Origin: Neostapfia colusana
Taxonomy: Eukaryota > Streptophyta > Magnoliopsida > Poales > Poaceae
Length of the DNA: 64,000 nt
Direction of reading: 5' to 3'
NCBI GenBank assembly: GCA_030760725.1
Contig: JASWHV010000003.1
Coordinates: 114,608,153-114,672,152 of the forward strand
Part shown: positions 1 through 11,285 of the stretch, in pieces
Position numbering within the stretch: position 1 is the stretch's first letter
Layout of the letters: every line of letters starts with the position of its first letter
Program-made: the position numbers and the translations under genes
Notes under the pieces: generated by a model
The model's database searches: none
What the model was told of the DNA's origin: nothing
The model's input: the letters and a program-made list of their open reading frames with translations, nothing else

Positions 1-83
1 AAGATGACATCGACCTTCTGTCTGTAACACCCTCAAATTCATTTCCAAGAATTGCATACATTTTTCATGTAGAGAAACATTAT

Positions 84-390
84 AAAAGAAGTAGAAATGG
101 AGAAAGAACTATAGAAATGGAAAAAAGAACCATAGAAATGGAGAAAGAACCATAGAAATGGAGAAAAGAACTATAGAAATGGAAAAAGAACCATAGAAAT
201 GGAGAAAGAACCATAGAAATGGAGAAAGGGCCATAGAAATGGAGGAAGGAACAATATAAATGGAGAAGGGCATATAGAAATGGATAAATGGGACATAGAA
301 ATGGAGAGGGGGATGTAGAAATGGAGAGTGGGACATAGAAATGGAGAGGGGAAAGTAGAAATGGAGCAAGTGACATAGAAATGGTGGGGA
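84..390 (+). repeat. Minisatellite of AGAAATGGAGAAAGAACC-type units in U3 of S1
   Basis: About sixteen imperfect units of 17-20 bp built on AGAAATGGA(G/A)AAAG, with GGG variants in the right half. The same array occurs on the minus strand in the element C LTR (about 59010-59190) but is roughly half as long there, so copy number changes between LTR copies. It lies about 200-500 bp upstream of the TATA box in the sense of the LTR, where enhancers of LTR promoters sit. The long ORFs reported on the reverse strand here are artefacts of the repeat. Confidence 0.85.
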
Positions 391-592
391 ATGGGGAAAA
401 GATAGCTGAAAAGAGCCAATTCCAATTTTCCCAAATTTTCCCACAAATCTCCAAATTCCCCAATTCCCCAAAAAAGGGGAATTGTCCCCAAATTTGGGGA
501 ATCCCCCCACATTGCTGCCGCACCCAATTAATTGGGGAAAAGTTTGTTAGGATTTTGCTCCAATTGGATTAGGATTCTCCCCCTCCCCCCCT

Positions 593-600
593 TATAAATA
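593..600 (+). promoter_or_regulatory. TATA box of S1 LTR
   Basis: TATAAATA inside CCCTTATAAATAGAACCC, preceded by a C-rich tract and a CCAAT motif at about 560. The same box in the same context is found on the minus strand in the LTR of element C (58832-58839) and of element B (50759-50766), which supports it as the U3/R promoter core. Confidence 0.6.
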
Positions 601-2887
601 GAACCCAAACCCCCCCCTGGCCGCACCCCCCTCCCACCCCCCCCCCCCCAAGTTGGCGACTTGGAGGCCCTAGCTCCCAACTCGCCGAGTTGGACCCCCG
701 TCCCCTCGCCGGAGTTCAGCCGTCGGTGAGCCCCGCCAGCGAGCCCCGTCGGTGAGCTCCGCCAACGAGCCCCGCCATCGAGCCCCGTCGTCAAGCCCCG
801 CCATCAAGCCCTGCCGTCGAGCCCCGCCGACGAGGCCCGTCACGCCTCACCGACGCCGGAAAAGAGCCGACGATCTGTCCTGCCCTAATCATCAATAGAA
901 AAACTTCCCGCTGCTGCCATTGCTAGGAGGAAGGCCCTGCCATCAAATGGAAGTGAGGTAGGTCTTCGTTACCCATCTTACGACGTCGTCGCTGTTTCTA
1001 CGCATCCGTTTTCTTCGCCCCCTTCGAACAGAAACTTTTTCGTGTGGACAGATCACATTTTGATCGGTTTTTGACAGTGGAATTGATCTAAATCTTGAGT
1101 CAAGATCATCACCACGTCCACACTTCATCCCAGCACCCTTGTTCATCATAAAACCCATGAAAGCCCATTAAAACATGCAAGAACACATACAAACTGGTTT
1201 AATAAAACTGCACCATAGGATTTGCATTCATCTACCCCATTGCATCTTGAGTAAATTTTGTGCATGATGTTTGATCGCTGTAAATTTTGTATGTGCGTGA
1301 TCGTGAGTAGAAGAACAAGCTCAAAAGGCCATCTACGTGGAACTACAGCATCAAGACTTCGAGACGCTTGAACAACAAGAACCACGGGAGCAAGGCAAGT
1401 GCCCCTTGAACATATTGATCCCATGTTTTGAAACTGTTTTGTTTGCGAAAACGTGTATGCTTGAGTCAACTTGATGGGACACCCTTTTATAGGAGTTTAC
1501 TAGTTTTGTTAACCATCCTTGTTGCCGGTAAAGTTGATGAGTCGGGTATGGTCGTTTTTCCTTTTTTCTTCGCTTAGTCTACGGGATACGGGAAGCTGAA
1601 ATAAAACATGTCTAGCTACTGCACTCATATGAATAATGATGATGAGAACTTGATGATGTTAATGAGCATGAAATCGGGGAGATCTAGGCAAGCTTGGTTT
1701 GTGGATGTTGCTGAATGAGATGGTGGTTTACTTGCCATAGATCTAAGGACCGGTTCATGCAAGAATATGCCAGGAAAACAGTGCCACCACAAGGCCAAGT
1801 ATGGGTGCGGCTTAGCTGATTAATTAGGTGTGTTGCTAGCTTGTTATGGGACGTGGATGGCGCGGGGAATGGGAGTCGAAGAGAACTGCCCTGGGAACTG
1901 CATGGCACAAGAGGGGGCCCTGGGTGGGAGAATGGTGATTTGAGCCTGCCGGTGAAACCTCAGTGAGTCCATACATCTAGTAGCCCCTTTGTAAAGTCTA
2001 TTTTGTGATCTCTTGGCATACACCGATAGTTGTGTACTGGTATAATGGAGGTTCTGTAGTCGCCGACGGGTGACGAATTCACGAACTTGTGGGTAAAGTG
2101 GTGCCACCTCTGCAGAGTGTAAAACTATCATGATAGCCGTGCTTCTGGTCACAAGCACCTGGCGAACTTCCATGATTAGAGGGAAAACTTGGGATGGATA
2201 TTCGGTATGGTTATGGTATGGTCATTGGGATTGGTTTTGGTACTGTTTTGAGTCGTGACCATGAGTTTGGTTTGGTTATATGAATATGAGATGGTTATGA
2301 ATATTTATGAGCATGAGATGAACTTGAGAAAGATTAATGGCTGGATGAGACTTGATAAATGGTGAATTATGATGAAAGAATGCTGCTGATTTACTTGGTT
2401 ATATTGGGATTAAACTCACCTAGACTTAGTTGTTGTTTTTATCATGTTTGTGAAATAAAATTTGCTTGCTGCAATGAGCCTTTTTATTCCTTACCTTGTT
2501 GTAAGCTACATGTCATACTTTTCCCGCACTTGCTGAGTATGACATGTACTCACCCTTGCATTATCACATAAACATCAGCAATAGGAGAAGAGTACTTCGA
2601 GGACTATGTGGAGTACTAGGCGTGCGAACTACCGTCAACATGCCTGTGGAGTTGAAGATGGAGCCTGCTGCTATTTAGTTATTTCCGCTGTCCTTTAGAG
2701 ACTTCCACTGCAAGAATAAGTTAGAGATTTATGAGTGAGACAATGATTCGATGTAATAAGATACTTAAACACTATTTATTCGTGGTTATATTCTGAATTC
2801 AGTTTGTGGATTACATGTGTATGTGTGATGAACATCCTGGGCACACATATGCATTAACTTGTTCTGTTTTCGGAACCGGGTGTCACA

Positions 2888-3068
2888 CTGTCCCTGACGA
2901 AATCTTCCCACCCGGTGAACAAATCAAATATGGACTTTCAGTGGGTAGTATTTGCAAGCTGTGTTTAGCAATGAAAGCTTGGCTAATAAAATTGTGCGTT
3001 GCGCCTGAATCAAATAATACTATGGCGGGATGCTGGTGGAGTTGGAACATACCCGCAAGGAGGCACAT
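2888..3068 (-). pseudogene. Element A aspartic protease fragment
   Basis: Minus-strand reading contains ILFDSGATHNFIS (the D-S/T-G active site of retropepsins) and SPGGKI, as in elements D and E. The reading is cut by S1 and continues for 22 nt at window positions 22-1. It is in a different frame from the gag zinc knuckle just upstream, so a frameshift near 3060 separates gag from protease. Non-functional. Confidence 0.8.
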
Positions 3069-4293
3069 CCTCTATGGCAAGTTGATGGACGGTGCCGGGC
3101 CTAGGGTTTGCCTGCCGCGCATTAGTGGGGTTCCGGGACTGATTCCTCCCCGGAAGCTGTGGTGCAACTCCGCCGCCTTGTCTCTCAGGACAATTGTTGG
3201 CAAAGTGTCCTGGGCAACCACATTTGTAGCATGTGGCTGCTGCTTGACCGGTGCTTGGGGGACGAAAGCCCGGCATGCGCTGCTGAGGTGCATACGCACG
3301 CGGCATCGTCCGTTGTTGCTGTTGTTGCTGCGGAGGTGGTACTAGCAGTGCCAGCCTGAATGCCGGTGGAGAATATGGCCAACTGCGGAATGGCATCGGC
3401 CTCCAAGGTAGCTGCCAGCGTGGACCCGATGGTGGGCGATTCACCATCCGTTATTTTTGAGAAGGACCACCTCCTTCTCCGCTGCTTTGCGGCGCGCTTC
3501 GCTTCCTCTTCGCCGCCGCTAACTCCTTGCCGCAGTCCTCCTGAACAATCGCAGCATCAATAATATCGTTGAGACTGCCGTGATTGAACATCACCAGTTT
3601 GTCCTTCAGGAGCGGGTTAAGCCCCTGGTAAAAATGATCCCGCTGCTTCTCATCGGTATCGGCATGATACGAAGTGTATAGCGCAAGATCATTGAACGCT
3701 CTGGAGTATTCCAGCGTGTTCCGGCATACTTGCTGCAGGCGTAAGAACTCCTGTGTCTTCCTCTTCATGAGACCGGGCGGTATTTGATAGGCCCCGAAGG
3801 CCGTCCGAAATTCTACCCAGGTCATAACTCGCTCGGTGGGTTGCGAAGCACAGTAGTTCGCTCACCAAGCGCTCGCGGATCCTTGAAGCTGTTGGACCGC
3901 GAACTGAGTCTTGCGCTGCTCACTCACTTAGAGCAGCCCGGACTTCATCTCCATCGTGCGGAGCCAGTTGTCCGCATCGAGGGGTTCATCCGCCCTTGAA
4001 AATACCGGGGGATGAGTAGCCAGGAAATCGGAGTAGGAGCTTTGTTGGCGCTCCTCGCAATCTTGACGCCTCTCTGGTCGAGACGTATTTGCAATGAGGG
4101 TTTGCAGCAACTCCGTGTGCTGCTGATGAGAACCCGCCATCGCCGCAATGATGTCGGCCAATGTAACCGTTGGCGGTGGCTGTTGTTGCTGTTGCTGCTG
4201 TTGCTGTCCCGAGGAATCCTCGGGAGGCTGTTGGGAGGTTTCTCCCCCCTGACTGGAACCCCCAACGTCCGAGTTAACACGAGTGCGAGTCAT
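3010..4293 (-). pseudogene. gag: Element A gag (capsid plus CCHC zinc knuckle), broken
   Basis: Starts at ATG 4293 (MTRTR, matching MVRTRS of D and E), which directly follows a TTTCAG/A splice-acceptor-like sequence. The reading then has a poly-Gln run, the conserved SSYSDFLATHPPVF capsid segment, a gap with a stop near 3928, a second capsid part (3825-3451, WVEFRTAF..IPPG), another stop near 3452, and a CCHC knuckle CYKCGCPGHFANNC (about 3225-3270). All parts lie in one frame, interrupted by two stops and then by a frameshift before protease. Gag would form the virus-like particle and bind RNA; this copy cannot make it whole. Confidence 0.8.
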
Positions 4294-4565
4294 TCTGAAA
4301 TTCAAAACAGCAGCGATCAGCACATGTCATACTTAAAATTCCGTATGAAATAGCAGGTATTGAAGTGACACATGAATAATTTGCACACAGTCACATATAT
4401 TGATAAAGCATAAACTTTATACAAGGTACATTATTCTCAGTTCTCCGAGAAGTCGTGCTCATGTCGTCACTACCTATACATACGCTACTGTCTACACGAC
4501 ATGTCACTGATTACAAAAGTTTTGGTTACATCACCCTTGCTGCCCTTCTCGGCAACAGTAACCTC

Positions 4566-5527
4566 CTACTCAGAGTAAAATTCGACCTCCTGTGGGTCGT
4601 CCTCCTCCTCTACCTCTGCTGGTGGCTCCGGGTCCATGACCTCCTCTTCCGGTTCTGGTTCCCCCATTGCTGGAAGACCAAAAACCACATGTACGGCACC
4701 TACCATTGGTATGCCCATTACCGGAGGCACGAGGTCCTGCAACGCGTGCACCTCATCCATGGCCTGGTTGTAGTCCTCTTCCAAGCCTTGCCCCTCCTCA
4801 ATAGAGTCATCCCGCTCTTGAGTGAGGACCTCATTCTGCTGGGTTAAGGCCTGCAGCTGTTGTTGCAAAGCCGTGATGTCGACACGGCTTTTCTTCTTCG
4901 CCTTCTTCAGACGATGCAACTGATTATGTTGTTCGTTCAGTCGCTTTATCGTCGGAAGGAGAACATTGCGGAGTGCGCTGTGAGCACTCTGGAAATGATC
5001 TCCACGGCTGTTGCTTCCTTGAGCTTCATGGCGAGACATTCCATATGAACAGCTTGGCTGTCCATCACGGCCTTTCCCGCCCTCAATCGGAGGCTGAGGT
5101 TTGCCTCCGCGGGGTTGTACCTTGGGCAACCCGGATTGGTTGCCTCCCTGTATCTTTCCCCCCACACATGATTAGCTCGTCCCTCCACCAGAACGAGCGT
5201 GTATGGAGTGCCCTCCATTGCTCTCACGTGTAGTGGGCAGAAACGTGACATGGTGTCGTGGGCTGCCACTTGCCACATTTCCTCTGGCTGTCTACCTCTC
5301 ATCGTGACGGTGAAAGGCGCCCAACCGGGTGGCGTAGGTCCTGCAGGAACTTCGATGTGGATCGTCCACGTCTTGTTCCCCTCCTCTCCTTCTTCCTTGG
5401 CGAGGTACTGTGGCATCTCGACGTACCCGAAATATTGAAGCATTTGCTTCAACACTTCCGGATAACCGCTGCGGTCAGAACAGTGGGACACCACCCACCC
5501 TTTCTCCAATTGTCTATCCGCTGTCAT
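4566..5527 (-). pseudogene. Element A accessory ORF upstream of gag (unknown function)
   Basis: A sense-strand ORF between leader and gag, about 320 codons over two frames joined near 4985. The likely start is ATG 5527 (MTADRQLEKGW), immediately after a TTTCTGCAG acceptor-like site; a slightly longer reading starts at 5539. The N-terminal part has SGYPEVLKQMLQYFGYVEM, then a region W..F.VT.RG..PEEM..VAA.D...FC..H....GTPY. The C-terminal part is a strong coiled coil (LQQQLQALTQQNEVLTQE) followed by an acidic, proline-rich tail. Element C has a recognisably related ORF in the same place (62650-63642). I do not recognise a named family, and no function is assigned. Confidence 0.6.
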
Positions 5528-5993
5528 CTGCAGAAACATATTTGAGAAATGTCAAATATTTATTTGAACAGTAAACCATTGAGTTATAACATAAAACATG
5601 TCATTGAACTCATAAAACTTGGAAACGTGGTTCAAACTTAAACAAATTTGACTGCTGATCTGCTGTCCAATATGACAGCCATGACCAGTTTCCATTTCAA
5701 CTTGATTTAGACCATGCTAAATGCAAAACCAGTTCTGGAGCTCAACATCAAAGTTAAAGTTCACTTCAAAAGCTTTCCATAAAGTATTTGTTTGGCCTAA
5801 GATCTGTCTTGGTTCAAAAGTTATGAGATGTCAAAGTTGACAGAATTTCTGGAGAAAATTGGACAGCACCTCCCTGCTTGAGGTACTGATTTGATCCAAG
5901 AATTCCAGTTAATTCTACACCAAATTTGACAGAACTTTCTGTTACAAAGTTGTAACCCATCTCATGAACTCATAAGAACTATCTCATTTTCTA

Positions 5994-6016
5994 TTTTTGG
6001 ATTTTTATGCAGAAAG
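5994..6016. repeat. SINE target-site duplication, left copy
   Basis: Direct repeat of 23 bp identical to 6198-6220 on the other side of the SINE. Length and A/T-rich composition fit LINE endonuclease-primed insertion. Confidence 0.85.
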
Positions 6017-6197
6017 AAGGGGGGCCTTGGCGCAGCGGTAAAGCTGTTGCCTTGTGACCATGAGGTCACGGGTTCGAGTCCTGGAAACAGCCTCTTGCAG
6101 AAATACAGGGAAAGGCTGCGTACAAAAGACCCAAGTGGGTCGGACCCTTCCCCGGACCCTGCGCAAGTGGGAGCTACATGCACCGGGCTGCCCTTTT
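6017..6197 (+). mobile_element. tRNA-derived SINE, Au-SINE type
   Basis: Begins with a tRNA-like head: GGCGCAGCGGTAAAGC (box A region) and GGGTTCGAGTCC (box B), then the body AGGGAAAGGCTGCGTAC, TCGGACCCTTCCCCGGACC and GGAGCTACATGCACC, and ends in a short T run. This is the arrangement I know from plant Au SINEs. It is flanked by a long direct repeat, TTTTTGGATTTTTATGCAG plus AAAG (5994-6016 and 6198-6220), a typical LINE-mediated target duplication of about 23 bp. RNA polymerase III would transcribe it; it encodes no protein. Confidence 0.9.
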
Positions 6198-7205
6198 TTT
6201 TTGGATTTTTATGCAGAAAGTTATTCTCAATTCACAGAGAGTTACAGAGTGTTTGTTCTGCCCTGTTCTCTGGACAGTTGCAACTCTACTGCATTTTTCG
6301 TTTGGTTAGGGGACGAAACACCTCTGGACATCAACCGAAAAGTTGTAAAGCTCTTCCAAAGCTTTACAGAAATGTATCATATGACCCAAACCTCGAAAGA
6401 ACTCAACCTCTAACCTCTGATTTACTTCAGCCTTATTTCAGCTGAAAACAGGGGACTCTGTCCTTAGTATCGTATAAGTTGAAAACTTGTTAACTTTGAA
6501 TCTCCTGGTTAAGGGAAGAAGTTACGTCAAAGTTTTAGTGTTTTAGATTAAAACTTTCAAGTTTTTCAATGCAGTTGCTCATTTAGTGGGGTGTGACGTC
6601 GAAGTGTCACCAGTTCATGTCGGTACTACGTTCCTCACAAAGAAAAACCTATACCGGATTTAGCCGGCTTCGTTAGTTCAGTGGCACTAAACGTCTCTCG
6701 CACACGGCTGCTACACTTATACCGTTTCGTGGTTAGACTACCTGCAAATAACTCATACAATCATCAGACTTGGCTGCACACCGAGCCCGGTATCCATACA
6801 GTTCATACACCCGGCCGTCATCACTCGCCCGGATGTTCTCAAGCCAAACACGCCTTGAGTTACGTGTTCACGTTACGGACCACATGACGGGGTCTCCCAA
6901 ATTTGCCCAAAGCATGCCAGGGAAAGACGTTGCTCGAATACCCCAAACGACATGAAGAGTCATAGAGGATATTAAAGCAGGTCGGGTTATCTGCCACCCG
7001 TGGGGCTCCACCCTTCAGCTTGTGCGCACTGGTGGACAGCGCTTACGTGCACCCCCAAGACATAAAACGTCCCGAGATGCACGATTTTCCGACATAAGCA
7101 AATACGTTATAATGCCACTCTCTATACACTAATAACATCCTTATATGGGCTACTAAGTCGTTCCTCACCGAATTTTTGAAAAAGATGACCTTTGTAGTGC
7201 GTTAA

Positions 7206-10200
7206 TGTAAAATCCCCAAAAGTGGTAGCAAGAAAATTCTGCTCATGTGCACTTATGAAAAATGAGGAGAATTAAAACTTTGAATTATAATGGGGTAAGT
7301 TCAATGTGTGGGTTTAGACTTTCCAAAACTTCCAAACATGGGGATCTAAATGCACAGCTTGGATCTTCATAGTCCAAATATTCACCCCTCCAAATTTCAG
7401 CTCATTTGGAGGAGTTTCAATATTTGTTTGGGATTAAATGGGAAAGCCCTCTATTCTGAATTTCAAATTCAGTTTCAAATTCCAATTCACTCAATTTGAA
7501 AATTGGGTTTCACAAATGTGTTCTCCACCTTGTAATAAGCAGCCATGCCAAAAATTGAATACTTTGGAGCTGGTGTGCTATATTTTTGAGGCAATACAAA
7601 GTGTAGAATTCAAACTCTTTTTCAAATTCAAGTGATCAAATCACATCCAAATTTCACACCGAATTCAAACCCTCTGAATTCAGCAAATTCAAACTTAACT
7701 CGGGGTGAAAGTTTAGCCTTAAATTTTGAGTTGCTGGATGGAAAAGATCAGAGAAATTTGGATTAAACAAAGGGGGGAGGTGGGGCCCATTTGTCAGCCA
7801 CCCACAGGAGCTACCGCCTTTGCTCCATTCGGTCGAACAGCAGGGGCGCGACAGCTCCCGTCTCTGACCCACGCCCGAGGTGTGCCACGCCACCTCCTGT
7901 TTCTGCCGCCTAATTGATCGTCCGCGCGTGCCACAGTCCCAGCACAACCCCCCTTGCTCTCTCGGCCGTTCACCGACGTGTTTTCCCTGTTCCCTGCTCA
8001 GTTCGCATAGCCTCGGTCGCCGCTCGGTTGATTCGCGTCGCCGTCCGTCATCGACACCACTCCGACGTTGTCACGACCGGTTGAGGTCGTAGGAAGGTGC
8101 GCAAAGCCCTCTAGTTCCTCTCTGATGATAGCCCCTGTCGTTCCTTCGAGCTGGTCCCGAGAACTGAGCCTAAGTTCATCGTTCCATTTTCCAGCTTGCC
8201 GCCAAGACGCCGCACCGTCGACCGGCCACCTCAGACTCGCGTTCACGCTCATCCAACCGGTGTTCTAGGTGCGTTGTCGACCCTTCTTGCTGTCCTCCCA
8301 GTTTGGAGCTAGGTCATAGCCTAGGTTGGCCGGAATTCGAAGTTTGTCACCGGCGGTTCCTTGGAACCTAGTTGAAATAAATCGGGAAATTCCAGAGCCA
8401 TATTGGGTTGGGGCTCGCAAGAGTGTAGGCATAGGTTCTCGAAGCCATGACGACCCTTCTCGAGCAAATGGCAAGTAATACCATGCAGAGTCCGAAGAGT
8501 TCTCCGTGTTTTTCCTCACGGCAGGGAAGAACCACTTCGGTCGCACGGTGAAGTCATGTTTCCAGCCGTTTTCCGAGGGATCAGGGTGGTGTTCTGAGCT
8601 CCCCAGGTCACGGTGGTGCTGTAGGACCCAACTGCGCTCGGTTTCCGGACTTGCCGGGCGAACACCACGTCGCCAGAGTCGCCCGAGTTACTGCCACCGT
8701 CGGGGAGATATTTCCGGCGAGTTAGCGCTGCCACCGAGCTCACCAAAGTGTTCCTCGTCGGGTTTTAGGCACAGGCGGCAAGGGTTGAGCCGTTTGAGGC
8801 ACGGGACAGCCGTTCCGATGAGGCACGGTCGCTTCTCCGGCGAGGAGGCCGGCCGGGCGCGAGGTTGAAGAAAGTGGGGGCCTGCCCCACCTGTCAGTGG
8901 CACCAGGAAGGCGCCGGATTGGCTTGTGGCGCCGGATCTGGTGCGGCTGCGCGAGAATAACCCCGTAGCCCCCGGTGTTGCTAAAATCTGACTGGTCCGA
9001 ATTAAACCAGTGGGCCCAGCCCAATTATTTGAAGTTTCTATTAGGGAAATAATTCCCGAAATTAGCTGATCTTTGCAAGCCCATAACTTTGTGTAGAAAA
9101 CTCCAAAAAGAGTGAAACCAATTTTGTTGGAATCCTCATGAGGAGTACTTCACATAGAAACTAATTTTAGGCTATGAAAATGCCCAGGAATTTCTGTAGA
9201 ATTGTATTTAGTAAATCCTTTAGGGATTTATTACAGGAGCAATTCTTTATGAAATATTGCCAAATTTGGGTAGCAAATCCTCTTCATGGATACTGATCTC
9301 CAGTAAAAATTTGGGCTTCATTGGAGGTCATTTGCTAGGTCAAATTACCTTCTCAAGTTCAGCCTTTATTTGAAAATTCAAATATAAACAGAAACTGTTC
9401 AGCACTTCTGTCCAAACTTCAAAAATTCATATCTCTCTGATGGTAGCTCCAAAAATGGTGAAACAAATTTTGTTAGAACCATGGAGACTTACCCTAATCA
9501 GATCTTCCATTTCTAGCTATGTCAAAGCTCCCGATTTGGGCTCAAAATTCAGAGAAGCATTGTACTTGTAGGAATTTTAAATACTACATTGTGCAATGAC
9601 ATATCTCCAAATTTGGCTCAAATCATCCTTAGCGAGTATAGTATCCACTGTAAAAATCCCAAAGCCAATTAAGGATATTAAATAGCAGTAGCTATGAATA
9701 GTAGTTCAATTCTTATAAACCTTAATACTTATACATGTATTTTATTACATTTCATAATAGTGACCGAAGTTGTGGATACGCCGGAGCCCTTGGACGTCCT
9801 GCCACCGGAAGCTGACTTTCCGTTTAACTCGCAACCAGGCAAGCCCCGGTTTGCACTTAAGTACCTTTTATAAAGTTTTCCATTTGTATCACTTATGTCT
9901 AGTTTGAATTGTATGCATTAGAGTTAGGATGATTGAAACCCCACTTGCATAGCCTCTTTAAATCCTATGGAGGGTTGGGTAGTTTACAAACTCGACGAGT
10001 AGAGAATGCCATGCTAATGTATAGGATCTCGGTAGAAGTCGAGTGGTTGGAAGCTACTCGCGAGATAGTACTTATCACCGGAAAGAAAAGAGGTAGATAA
10101 TGGCTTGAGTTGTATGAAAATGAGACCCAGCAGGGAGGATAGGAAGCAGTGAGCAGAGGTCTCACGTGTGTAGCCATGTTGGTGTCGGTTGAGGACCGTC

Positions 10201-11268
10201 CGTGTGCGGCCCTGCTGGACAAGTATCCAACAGTACCAGATGCATACTAGCATATGGGAACCAGGAAACCGATGTAATTGGTTAACCTGGGTGTCGAGGC
10301 TTACCCAACCGTAAATAGGAGTGGGTTGAGGGTAGCAAGGTGTAAATCTGCCGGTGGGCACAGTCACGCTCCACGCGGGGACCTCCTACCTGTTACGGAT
10401 GGACCGGTTCGGCATTTGGGTTGCCTTTGAAAGGTTGTTGCATACAACAGAGTAGGAAGGGGTGTGGAATCACGCTTCTGAAAGTGTGTGTATGTGACGT
10501 GTTATCCGGGTGTGTCTTGATTGCATTCACCGTCCCTCGCGGTTATTTGAGTACCCGCTTGTTCACTGTGCTGTGACGTAGTAAGAAGTGAAATAAGCCA
10601 ACTGAAAATGCTGTATTGATATTAATGTCTTGAATACCTTGATTGTTGTAGTTATAGAGCTAATTAAGTTTATATTCCACTTTGGGCATCACCACATCGG
10701 AGGAAAGCGTTTCTTGTTTGATTGTGGACTTCCGATGTGAGGGCTGCCTAAGGCACATGAATCTGCTGCTATAAAACTGAAAGTAAGGATCAACTTATAG
10801 GCGTGTCATTATTGCAAATTCTTTTCCTACTTTACACATCCTTGCACGTAGAGTTCCATGCCTAGGGTTGACGGTTAAGACTTGCTGAGCCTTCGTGCTC
10901 ACGGTTGCAATATTTGAGCTGTGTGCAGGTGAGAGTTATGAGGAAGGTTCCGAGGACGAGGCGATGCCCCCGTCGGGGTACACGGCCGAGCTGGAGCCCT
11001 GCATGCCGCCGTGATCTCCGGTTCCATGCTGCTAGTGTGTAGCGTCCCCGGGCTGGACGGCTGCACTTTTGCTTAGTTAGGATTTGAGAGCAACTATGTA
11101 TATAACTTCCGCTGTTAATTAGGTTTTGTAAAAGACTTCCGCTGTTTTATATCAAATAAAAGTTTGTATGTTGTTCTTTAATCTTTTCGTGTGTGCTGTT
11201 AGGTGCCGCATCGCACGGCACCACCCTATGCGATCTTGGAGTGGGTGAACCACGGGGTGGTCCCCACA
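7206..11268 (+). repeat. Element E 5' LTR
   Basis: Starts TGTAAAATCCCC and ends GGTGGTCCCCACA, 4063 bp. The middle (about 7790-8990) is GC-rich and gives several overlapping ORFs on both strands, but none is conserved as protein between the two LTRs. It carries the conserved stem-loop at 10693-10739. I could not place a convincing TATA box. Confidence 0.93.
10693..10739 (+). promoter_or_regulatory. Conserved LTR stem-loop (E, 5' LTR)
   Basis: Stem CACATCGGA (10693-10701) pairs perfectly with TCCGATGTG (10731-10739) around a loop containing GTTTCTTGTTTGATTG. The same loop lies in stems of different sequence in elements A and D. Likely an RNA structure in the LTR transcript; function unknown. 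Confidence 0.65.
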
Positions 11269-11272
11269 GCCG

Positions 11273-11285
11273 TGGTATCAGAGCC
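11273..11285 (+). other. Element E primer binding site (initiator tRNA-Met)
   Basis: TGGTATCAGAGCC lies 4 nt after the LTR end and is complementary to the 3' end of plant initiator tRNA-Met, as in most Ty3/gypsy chromoviruses. Minus-strand DNA synthesis would start here. Confidence 0.9.

Larger units (their letters stand above)
23..2887 (+). mobile_element. Solo LTR S1 (same family as element C)
   Basis: Starts TGTAACACCCTC at 23 and ends GGGTGTCACA at 2887, 2865 bp, flanked by perfect 5-bp duplication CTGTC (18-22 and 2888-2892). No internal region, so it is a solo LTR left by LTR-LTR recombination. It matches the split 3' LTR of element C in reverse orientation, including the GAAATGGAGAAA repeat, the TATA box, the ACTCGGCGAGTT stretch and the GTTCCGAAAA-type end. 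It interrupts the protease of element A. Confidence 0.9.
5540..7205 (-). other. Element A 5' leader (non-coding)
   Basis: Non-coding sequence between the accessory ORF and the PBS, continuing at 21498-21514 after the E insertion. It is similar in layout to the leaders of D and E: TACTACGTTCCTCAC-type sequence near 6625, the paired CTCAAG/CTTGAG stem near 6838-6861, and GTAAG on the minus strand at 7042-7046, about 182 nt from the PBS as in the relatives. It holds the SINE at 6017-6197. Short ORFs here are not credible genes. Confidence 0.7.

Noticed and set aside
80..527. Three overlapping minus-strand ORFs (118-147 codons) rich in HFY/SPFL repeats
   Set aside because: They are translations of the GAAATGGAG minisatellite in all frames; the array sits in LTR U3 and varies in length.
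6025..6095. tRNA gene
   Set aside because: The box A and box B belong to the tRNA-derived head of a SINE with body and target duplication; no proper cloverleaf 3' half is visible.
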